A stretch of 64,000 nucleotides of DNA from Panopea generosa (lineage: Eukaryota > Mollusca > Bivalvia > Adapedonta > Hiatellidae). Position numbers and translations under genes: made by a program. The stretch spans positions 77,378,574-77,442,573 of the forward strand of contig CM055899.1 in NCBI GenBank assembly GCA_029582155.1, given 5' to 3'. A model generated the notes under the pieces. It had not been told where the DNA came from and searched no databases. It saw only the letters and a list, made by a program, of their open reading frames with translations. Of the stretch, positions 56,601 to 64,000 are shown one piece after another (position 1 is the stretch's first letter; each line of letters opens with the position of its first letter).

Positions 56601-59600
56601 CCACATACATAAAGAGACCATTAAGGATTTCATTTTGCAACTGAAGAACGCCGCTAGACCGAATGCGCAATTTCGGATTATTATTGTCTATCTGAGTGAA
56701 TTCGGAGATGATTTCTGTGCTGGGCTATCAATATCGATTCCCGATGTGGTTTCTTCTCACAGTACCTTTTTCGGGCAAGGTGCTGTGAAAATAAGCCATC
56801 CTTCGGAGGGGATATAAAGCATTCGACCCGTGTACACGGATAGTCATACCTAGTGCACATAAAATATATCCGAGTTGAGAAAAGCATCCGTGTTTAGTAT
56901 ACTAACTGTGCATGTCGCTTCCTAGAAACATCTGATATATCTTCCTTGATCAGACACTTACAACACCTATAAAACTTGTAATACGTACTTGAACATAACA
57001 GCGTACTTGAAAATCAGCAGAACCCACAAGAAGTATCCAGCAGAGAAAATATACCAGTGCACTTGTACGTGCGTGTAGCGAACAGGGACGACGCATACGA
57101 GCAGGATCGCTGCCACAAGTTCTAACATATTGAACTTGTCTTTGAAATATTGTGATTTGTTCCTGAAAACATTATATATCAATCAGAATAAACAAAGCAA
57201 TACCGGTGCCATCATTATGTCCTCAGTACATACTGCATTATACATATCGTTGGTCACCATTAAAAATGACGAACTAATAAAAAATGACGAACTAACAAAA
57301 TACAAACTTTTGTCGAATATTTTATTTAAACATAATAATTCATTCAAATACATGTATACAAACAAACCAGTATAATCATAACCATGGACTATAACGGATG
57401 ATAAAACCTTATTAAGTTCTTCTCCATCAATAGTTTGAAAGTTATAAATTATAAACTTGTATTAAGGTATTCCAATATTTCATTGTATTTCGAGTGGTGA
57501 AAGCGAAAAAAGGTCCAAGTGCATATACATAAAGAAACACTTAGACATTTTTCGCTTTCATCCCTCGATTTATATTCATTATATTGCTACAGCTGAGTAA
57601 TCGTTTGTAGTAGAATTTGTTGCTTCGGCATTTTCAGATGCTTTTGTTTTATGATAAATGTCGTCTTAGTTCTAATATTACTTTGGCATTTCAGCCTAAA
57701 AAGTTTATGTTGGACATTTAAATATTGCAGCTCGTCATTTTTTTACATTTTGCATATATTTACCTTGTTCTGATTGTATGCAGATTCAGTATGAACTTCC
57801 GCATATTTTAATGTAAAACTTCGAAATTACCCAATATAGTAAGTTTGACATTTTGAATGGAGACCTACGATATTATGTAGTACGCGGTTATTCATAGTAT
57901 GTGTATTGGGAGTAATTACCAAGATATATAGAAATGCCACTATAGACTAAATGAAGAGTGTTATGTGTTCATGAATTGAAACTTAAATTGTGTTGACATC
58001 CACGTGATTCATACCGACTTATTATTCCAAACGATTGGCTGTGAAAACCGGAAGTATATACTTACATCACGAGTTGCACCACATTAAGAAATAGTCTTGC
58101 GCATATGTAGATATACGCAACAACCTCGAACATTGCACGTGCCGTGTCTGTGGAACCATATTCTATGACGTCACGGGAACTGACAGAGGTTACGACGGAA
58201 ACGGTGAGGCAAAACAGGCTCAGGAGATATATTATTGCATAACACCTGCAATGCAACAGAAATGCATTTAGATTAACATGTGTTTTATCATTCGACAATA
58301 ATAATTGAAATAATAATAATAATAATAATAAGAATAATAAGAATAATAATAATAATAATAAAAATAATAATAAAACAATAAAATAAATAATAACAATGAC
58401 TTTGTTTAACAATAAAACCCAATTATATTAAGTCCAATTTTCTTTGAAGTCCTAATTATATACAAATCATGAACATGAAAATGTGAATATAAACCGACTA
58501 AGATATTTTGAAAAGCAGTGAATAATCTATACACAAATATAAAGGCAATACATAATTTGTACACAAATGTAAAGGCAATATATAATTTGTACACAAATAT
58601 AAAGGCAATAAACAATTTATACACAAATATAAACTTAAGGTAATTTACAATTTATACACAAATATAAAGGCAATATATAATTTTTACACAAATATAAAGG
58701 CAATGGATAATTTGTACACAAATATAAAGGCAATATATAATTTGTACACAAATATAAAGGCAATATACACTTTGTACACAAATATAAAGGCAATATACAA
58801 TTTGTACACAAATATAAAGGCAATGGATAATGTGTACACACATATAAAGGCAATATAAAATTTATACACAAATATAAAGGTAATATACAATTTGTACACA
58901 AATATAAAGGCAATATACAATTTGCACACAAATTTAAAGGCAATATACAATTTATACACACATATAAAGGCAATGGATAATTTATAAACTATATAAAAAC
59001 AATGGGTAACTTATGAACTAATATAAAGGCAATTGAAAACTTCTAAACTAATTTAAGACAATGGATATATTTAATACTAATATAAACATTTGCATATAAT
59101 CTGGTGCATTATACATACATACTTTATTTTAAGCTATTAAAACTACTACATTGTTTGATGAAGAACTTCAATAATGAAATTCAATGGCTCCTAATAATGG
59201 TAATGATTTTTTTGAATGTTTTTCAATATGTGTTTTGGAGCTAACATAGATCATAGGTTAATAAAACGATTTTTGCATACATATCTAAACGTGTCGCAAA
59301 GATAAGATGGTAGATCTTCATTTACTATTGTCAATATTAAAACCGATTTTTGTGTTTATCTCTTGCAGGAAAATCCATCTATTTAAATGCAGACAATGAA
59401 ATCTAATAGTAGCCACCTGTTTCTAAGCTTTCACTCGTGCTCTTTCGTAATATTTTAGGTTTTATAATTATATTCTATATTCATTCATTCTCTTTTGCGT
59501 TCGTTTAATAAATTCTTTTTGAGACAAAATTAAAATTCATTTACAAGGGTTTCTTTGAAAAGCTCGACCAAAAAATAGTGAATAAAGTCTAAATATAGTA

Positions 59601-62600
59601 AAAAAACTGGGTGCCAAGCGAGGAAGCTTCTAGTATCATTGTTGCAAATCTTTGCCATACTCCAGCCGAGAATGGAACCTACGATCTTCCACAAGTGACG
59701 TGGACGCTCTACGAATAAATCAGCACTGCGGTTGCTTAAAGACAAAGAAAAACTATGATAGGGGAAGAGAGAAGACTATTGCTTCGTTATCTATTTTTGA
59801 AGCTTCATGTGGCACGGTTTTGCTGTTATGTCATACTTACAGAAACCTCGTCCCTGCAAATGAACTCCACTTCTTGTCAATCAGCAGCCGGACAACGTCA
59901 TGATTGATTAAATTCTAAAGTAAGACAGGAGATGAAAATACAGCATTGCAATATGATGTAATTAATTAAGTGATTTTATATTGGCGCATTTATTGGTCCA
60001 AGGATTATAGAGTGGCTGACTTTATGGCAGTGTTACGTTATCAATATTTATGGTATTGTCATAATATTTTCACACAATATACGCAACGAATTGATGTAAT
60101 TGGTATATACTGATATTTGATATATTTACTTCATCCGTTTTTGATCAATGCTAATACGTCGCAGGTGACCAATTAGAAATTTGGCCCATTGTATATTTAG
60201 TCTGTAGTACGGACCCAGCTTTCCCGACTGGGTCCATTAAAAAGCAATGCTCGGAAAGCCGTATTTGAGCACGTTGATGGGTCAATAGCATCAACTTAAA
60301 GTTTGAATGACGTCACAGTTCAATTATTATGAAATGTGTGGGTCAGGCATATAATTCCTTCTTTTTCATTGGTGGTTAGTAGACCTGATGCGGGAGATAT
60401 CAGGTTCTGGGATAAACTAGTGTATATTATCGCCAATGTTGTATGATAAGTTTTATTACATTATTTTTTTTTCCGCTTAATACCATTGGTTATAACGTCA
60501 TTACGCTACTGTTGTGCTAAGGGTTTACCATATTGCCTTCTTAAAACCATTGGTTATAACGTCAATACGTTACTGTTGTGCTAAGGTTTTACCATATTGC
60601 CTTCTTAAAACCATTGGTTATGACGTCAATACGCTACTGTTGTGCTAAGGTTTTACCATATTGCCTTCTGAATACCATTGGTTATAACGTCAGTATGCTA
60701 CTGTTGTGCTAAGAGTTTACCAATACGTTACTGTTGTGCTAAGGTTTTACCATATTGCCTTCTGAATACCATTGATTATAACGTCAGTATGCTACTGTTG
60801 TGCTAAGAGTTTACCAATACGCTACTGTTGTGCTAAGGTTTTACCATATTGCCTTCTGAATAACACTGGTTATAACGTCAATACGCTACTGTTGTGCTAA
60901 GGTTTTACCATATTGCCTTCTGAATACCATTGGTTATAACGTCAATACGCTACTGTTGTGCTAATATTTTACCATATTGCCTTCTGAATAACATTGGTTA
61001 TAACGTCAATACGCTACTGTTGTGCTAAGGTTTTTCCATACTGCCTTCTGAATACCACTGGTTATAACGTCAATACGCTACTGTTGTGCTAAGGTTTTAC
61101 CATATTGCCTTCTGAATACCATTGGTTATAATGTCAAAACGCTACTGTTGTGCCAATATTTTACCATACTGCCTTCTGAATACCACTGGTTATAACGTCA
61201 ATACGCTACTGTTGTGCTAAGGTTTTACCATATTGCCTTCAGAATACCATTGTTTATAACGTCACTACGCTACTGTTGTGCTAAAGTTTTACTTATGGCC
61301 TTCTTTATACCATTGGATATAACGTCAATACGCTACTGTTGTGCTAAGGTTTTACCATATTGCCTTCTGAATACCACTGGTTATAACGTCAATACGCTAC
61401 TGTTGTGCTAAGGTTTTACCATATTGCCTTCTGAATACCATTGGTTATAACGTCAATACGCTACTGTTGTGCTAAGGTTTTACCATATTGCCTTCTGAAT
61501 ACCACTGGCTATAACGTCAATACGCTACTGTTGTGCTAAGGTTTTACCATATTGCCTTCTGAATACCACTGGTTATAACGTCAATACGCTACTGTTGTGC
61601 TAAGGTTTTACCATTTTGCCTTCTGAATACCACTGGTTATAACGTCAATACGCTACTGTTGTGCTAAGGTTTTACCATATTGCCTTCTGAATACCACTGG
61701 TTATAACGTCAATACGCTACTGTTGTGCTAAGGTTTTACCATATTGCCTTCTGAATACCACTGGTTATAACGTCAATACGCTACTGTTGTGCTAAGGGTT
61801 TACCATATTGCCTTCTGAATACCATTGATTATAACGTCAATACGCTACTGCTGTGCTAATATTTTACCATATTGCCTTCTTTTACTAGCATTTGAAAGGC
61901 AGACATCAGGTTCGGGTCGAATTTTTTCTTGGTTGGTTCATACCCACATTCATCGGCTTCCAGAATGTCGTAGTGTACTTCGTGTGTTCCATCCACGCTC
62001 TTCTCTAAACAGCAATCGAGAATTGCTGATGCCGCTTTCTGAAATGTTTATATGAAAAGTTTCATAGAAGAACAATGACGTATCAAACATAAGAATATAT
62101 ATCACCGACAGGAGACGTAGCATACACAGGATACAACCAGTAAAGCAGCGTACAACATATTGGTTGGGGTTCAACGTCACTTTGAACAGTTCAACTTATG
62201 TTCCAACATCACACACAAACTAACAGAACGGGCAATTCCTTTTCAATATGTATTTATTCTACATTATTACCTATTTCGTTCAAACTTTAATAAAATCGAA
62301 TAACACATATGTACGTTTCTAAACATAGTTCAAAGAAGTCCACCATCTTAGTCTAACTGTTCTGCCTCTCCCATCTAAAACTGTTCCTACAAAAAAAAAA
62401 ACCCTGCTCTTGCTTTCATCCCAGCTCCTCACAGCTAGGCTCTTAGATCTAATCTATCTCCATCCCAGCCTTAACAGCTAGACTCCCACTTAACAGCTTG
62501 ACACCACTCGGCCACGGAGGACCCTCTACATTGTACAGACTAATTATAGTAACACGTTTATAGCCTACACAAATACATGAGAATACAGGTTCATTTGCTC

Positions 62601-62892
62601 TGAAAGCATACACATAAAGGGAGATAACTAAATTCACAACAACGGAATTTACGATATTTTTGTTGTATATCATATCGTGTATATTTATTATGACAACATT
62701 GTATTTGTGTATTTGATGTCACATGTGTGTTAAGAGGGCCCCAAGGAGGTTTAATTTTGTCACCGTCTATAAATAAAGACTTTTCTTATATACTCGCTAT
62801 ATTAACTTATTCTTACCTCAAAGTCATTGTTAAGGTAATCCTGTATGTTTAATCTAGCCTTTGATGAAACTCGTTTGAATAAAAGCCGCACG
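51824..62892 (-). CDS. Ankyrin/TRP-type cation channel, unit B (5' end outside the window)
   Basis: Exons (high to low): 62817-62892, 61868-62038, 59841-59914, 58066-58245, 56989-57162, 55628-55783, 54337-54423, 53300-53489, 51824-52187 (first base 52186). All junctions are GT-AG, with phases identical to unit A. About 40-50% of residues match unit A across S1-S6 by eye. It encodes the pre-S1 linker, S1-S6, pore, and a coiled-coil C-terminus. Upstream ankyrin exons must lie beyond 64000. The last exon may end at the TAA at 51770, or splice at a GAATTG|GTAATG donor (51824) into further exons. No AATAAA is seen on this strand between 51245 and 51770. Confidence 0.83.
52321..52507 (-). mobile_element. 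SINE family 2 copy
   Basis: Minus-strand head GACGGTTAGCTCAGTCGGTA (A box) with B box GAGTTCAAATCCCC, and body ATTAATATACGATATTTCCT...GATGGACAAATGG text. Not called a tRNA because near-identical heads recur nearby, each followed by the same body. Confidence 0.8.
52636..52845 (+). mobile_element. SINE family 2 copy
   Basis: Head TGCCCGATTAACTCAGTCGG (A box), AAGTTCGAATCCCCGGC (B box), then body TGATGATTGATATACGAC and GATGGGATGTGCTCGAGTAT. Opposite in orientation to the copy at 52321-52507. Confidence 0.82.
53300..53489 (-). CDS. TRP B exon 8 (S6)
   Basis: Encodes PFSSIIMLVFIFVALVILLN then ILIAQMNDTYQKIQEKTYQN. Acceptor TTTGTAG|ACCGTT, donor AAAAAG|GTAGTA, phase 0 out. Confidence 0.92.
53560..53960. 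repeat. Compound trinucleotide microsatellite (ATC/ACC/TTC)n
   Basis: Runs of CAT/TCA, CAC and CTT trinucleotides. On the minus strand they read as poly-Asp/Glu/Gly in one frame. It lies in the intron between TRP B exons 7 and 8 and is not coding. Confidence 0.95.
54127..54195 (-). mobile_element. SINE family 2, 3' fragment
   Basis: GGTTAACCAGTACTCGAGTA and CGCAAGTAACTGATAACT match the 3' half of the family 2 SINE. Confidence 0.55.
54337..54423 (-). CDS. TRP B exon 7 (pore helix and filter)
   Basis: Encodes SFWYILFLGLRTITDGSPIV then SYTGQRGY, 87 nt. The filter position reads T-D-G-S, where unit A has V-E-S-G. Acceptor TTTCACAG|CTCATT, donor TATAG|GTACGT. Confidence 0.9.
54551..54748 (-). 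mobile_element. SINE family 2 copy
   Basis: Minus-strand head CCCGGTTAGCTCAGTCGGTA, decayed B box, and body with AAAATACGACATTGCGTCTC and GTTACATGCAGAGATGGGTG. Confidence 0.78.
55090..55560 (-). repeat. Dispersed repeat of about 460 bp, copy 2
   Basis: Approximate reverse complement of 48440-48900 (TTCTTTATTCTATAG, GTTTGCATGC, AACAAAGTGAAAGTAGAC, AACATGACAATGCTTTC, GGAAGCATTTCCTG). It lies in the intron between TRP B exons 6 and 7. Confidence 0.65.
55628..55783 (-). CDS. TRP B exon 6 (S5)
   Basis: Encodes ETGKYAQILYEIIRKDVLQF then AIIFIVINIAFSGTFLLAL, 156 nt. Acceptor ACAATCAG|GGAGAC, donor ACAAG|GTAAGG. Confidence 0.92.
56017..56275 (-). mobile_element. SINE family 1 tail fragments, two pieces
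   Basis: TTTTACATCAATTGTGAAGA (56010 region) and TTTTACTTCGATTGTGAAAC (56230 region) are each family 1 3' tails. Between them a CCAAGG(C/T)(A/C)ATGGGACGT motif is repeated three times. Confidence 0.5.
56989..57162 (-). CDS. TRP B exon 5 (S3 and S4)
   Basis: Encodes FNMLELVAAILLVCVVPVRY (S3) and FSAGYFLWVLLIFKYAVMF (S4), 174 nt. Acceptor TTTTCAG|GAACAA, donor TTCAA|GTACGT. Confidence 0.9.
58066..58245 (-). CDS. TRP B exon 4 (S1 and S2)
   Basis: S1 CYAIIYLLSLFCLTVSVVTS, S2 ARAMFEVVAYIYICARLFLN. Acceptor TTGCAG|GTGTTA, donor GTGAT|GTAAGT. Confidence 0.9.
58300..58390. repeat. (AAT)n microsatellite
   Basis: Interrupted AAT/AATAAG repeats, 55 bp beyond the TRP B exon 4 acceptor. Confidence 0.9.
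58500..59060. repeat. 30-bp minisatellite in TRP B intron
   Basis: The unit is TACACAAATATAAAGGCAAT then ATACAATTTG, about 18 copies. As 30 is divisible by 3, the minus strand stays open in all three frames with 10-residue repeats; these are artefacts. Confidence 0.93.
59605..59700 (-). mobile_element. SINE family 4 fragment
   Basis: GCCAAGCGAGGAAGCTTCTA and TACTCCAGCCGAGAATGGAA match the middle of the 50768-51066 SINE. Confidence 0.65.
59841..59914 (-). CDS. TRP B exon 3 (pre-S1 linker)
   Basis: 74 nt: NLINHDVVRLLIDKKWSSFA then GTRF. Acceptor CTTTAG|AATTTA, donor TTTCT|GTAAGT. Confidence 0.87.
60480..61868. repeat. 64-bp minisatellite continuous with the TRP B exon 2 splice donor
   Basis: About 21 units of TTTTACCATATTGCCTTCTG, AATACCACTGGTTATAACGT, CAATACGCTACTGTTGTGCT, AAGG. 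On the minus strand each unit contains AGAAGGCAATATG|GTAAAA, which is the last 13 bases of TRP B exon 2 plus its donor. The final unit runs without a break into the real exon. Two shortened units lie near 60715 and 60815. Confidence 0.93.
61868..62038 (-). CDS. TRP B exon 2 (pre-S1 domain)
   Basis: 171 nt: KAASAILDCCLEKSVDGTHE and on to LVKEGNM. Acceptor ATTTCAG|AAAGCG, donor AATATG|GTAAAA. The donor is continuous with the 64-bp minisatellite. Confidence 0.88.
62480..62525 (-). mobile_element. SINE family 3 head fragment
   Basis: Minus-strand GGGTCCTCCGTGGCCGAGTG matches the head of the 35340-35484 SINE. A small tandem CTAGCTGTTAAG/CTAGCTGTGAGG follows. Confidence 0.5.
62817..62892 (-). CDS. 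TRP B exon 1 (first in window)
   Basis: Encodes VRLLFKRVSSKARLNIQDYL then NNDFE. Acceptor TTGTAG|CGTGCG, donor TTTGAG|GTAAGA. Counterpart of A exon 5. Confidence 0.8.
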
Positions 62893-63169
62893 CTACAATA
62901 GAACAGACTGGCTGTACAAGATTGTTAATGAAAATCAACATGAACCTGCTTAATAGATATAAATAAAACTGGTTTATCATCGATATACATTTTACTAATT
63001 AGGTTACCCCGCAGTTGAGTATGCGGTTCTACATTTTGAGTGATTCTTTTAAAATACGTACATATATGCAATTAATGATTACTTTGAAATGAATTCATAC
63101 ATGATGTTAGTTCTTCATCTAATCATACGTAATGGTTGATTGAACATTTAGCGTCATTTTTATATCATC

Positions 63170-63420
63170 GATAATTGCCATAATTTTTATGATTCTTATA
63201 TGAGATGTGCATCTGTTCATATGATTTTTATATCAGATGAGAATCTGTTGATTCGTATATGAGATGGAAATATGTTAATATGATTCAGCCTGTTAATATG
63301 AATCTTATACAAGATGAGAACTGTTCTGCGCATAAACGTCTTATACTAGTATGAAGTGAAAATATGTTCATATGAATCATTTGAGCATTTTATGATTCTT
63401 ATCTATACACCCTAGTCTGA
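63170..63420. repeat. Degenerate 40-50-bp tandem repeat
   Basis: Repeats of TGATTCTTATATGAGATG, ATCTGTTCATATGATT and variants. Confidence 0.65.
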
Positions 63421-63519
63421 ACTTCATGTCATTCTCATATGAGAATCCACTCATTACGGTGGCGAACCTACGTGACATTATGGTATTGGGTGGTGTAAAA
63501 TTGGTGGAAGAAAAAAGTG

Positions 63520-63805
63520 CCCGTTTCAAGTAACAGAAAATACACGAAACAAAGACGAAGGTCGTCTCTGTATAGAGATGAACCATCGGGGCTATCAAGT
63601 GGTCATGCAAAAAGTGCAACGGCGTAACTATGTAAATTACACCATTCATTTGCCATATTTTTAACTGAATAAAATACGCATTTGTACTTTTTGCAAAAAA
63701 TACGAATTTTGCATATGCCAGACTTCTTATAGCATCGAAAGCTCATTACTGTACAGAGACGGCGTTCAACTATGTTTCGTGTATTTTCGTGAAATGATAA
63801 GAAAG
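63520..63805. repeat. Foldback (inverted repeat)
   Basis: AACAGAAAATACACGAAACA and GTCGTCTCTGTATAG at 63532-63575 face TATGTTTCGTGTATTTTCGT and CTGTACAGAGACGGCG at 63752-63796. Outer arms of about 50 bp enclose a spacer of about 180 bp with weaker pairing. Possible MITE. Confidence 0.55.
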
Positions 63806-64000
63806 AACGTTATCTTAAAAAATGTTCTCCTTTGATTTCGTCCCGGCGAGCTAAAAAGGTGGAATTATAAGGATTACATTTTTTCAAGGAGATAATGCAT
63901 GTCTTAAATTTGCCGAATAACGCTCTAGTGTAAAAGTTATTCATAGACTTACTGGAATTACGTTCAAATATAAGTATTTCATAGAATTTTACGAATAAGG

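Larger units (their letters stand above)
62893..64000. other. TRP B intron to window edge; no exon recognised
   Basis: Expected to contain, or lead to, the ankyrin exon of unit B, but no ankyrin motif with splice sites was found here. Confidence 0.5.

Noticed and set aside
58406..58973. Minus-strand hydrophobic repeat frames that look like membrane proteins
   Set aside because: The 30-bp minisatellite is open in all three frames, so the hydrophobicity reflects AT-rich repeat composition.

Overview
The window reads as nuclear DNA of a marine invertebrate, most likely a bivalve mollusc. The supporting signs are AT-rich sequence, small exons in long repeat-filled introns, several tRNA-derived SINE families, a Gypsy (mag-like) retrotransposon, a LINE, and tandem-repeat-bearing elements with the GGCGTCGGCGTCG leader familiar from bivalve genomes. 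Species is not claimed. No bacterial operons, CRISPR arrays, rRNA genes or convincing tRNA genes are seen.

Layout. 1-8.1 kb is intergenic and mobile: a LINE 3' end, a small MITE (657-974), and a 4.0-kb DNA transposon (3011-7036) with matching terminal inverted repeats and nine copies of a 15-mer, GGGGACGGACGTTAC. 8.1-12.8 kb is a decayed Gypsy element whose pol is split by a 1.49-kb DNA transposon (10619-12110). 13.4-14.7 kb holds frame-shifted remnants with SGNH-hydrolase-like and possibly OTU-like motifs. 15.6-22 kb carries a complete six-exon plus-strand gene, the CUSTOS (C12orf43) homologue, 244 aa. 23-31.9 kb is a tandem-repeat block: a 57-bp array, a Helentron-like element, 48-bp arrays with higher-order structure, and a region where the monomers invert. 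32.7-35.1 kb is a LINE with one frameshift.

35.5-62.9 kb on the minus strand carries two head-to-tail ankyrin/TRP-type cation channel units. Unit A (35555-50455, 13 exons, 661 codons plus stop) is complete at its 3' end. Unit B (51824-62892, 9 exons seen) continues past the right edge. Six of the seven exons from the pre-S1 region to the pore have identical lengths in A and B, and all phases match, so they are tandem duplicates. They lie about 1.4 kb apart, no first exon or poly(A) signal was found between them, and B's last visible exon and A's first visible exon are both phase 0. A fused two-channel transcript is therefore possible.

The most unusual theme is that several minisatellites in and near the TRP units appear to be seeded from exon/intron junctions. 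The 64-bp array in unit B is continuous with a real 5' splice site. The 57-bp array at 23-24.4 kb resembles the unit A pore-exon donor. Degenerate copies of an exon acceptor edge lie in a unit A intron. All coordinates and splice calls were made by eye; no transcript data or database search was available.
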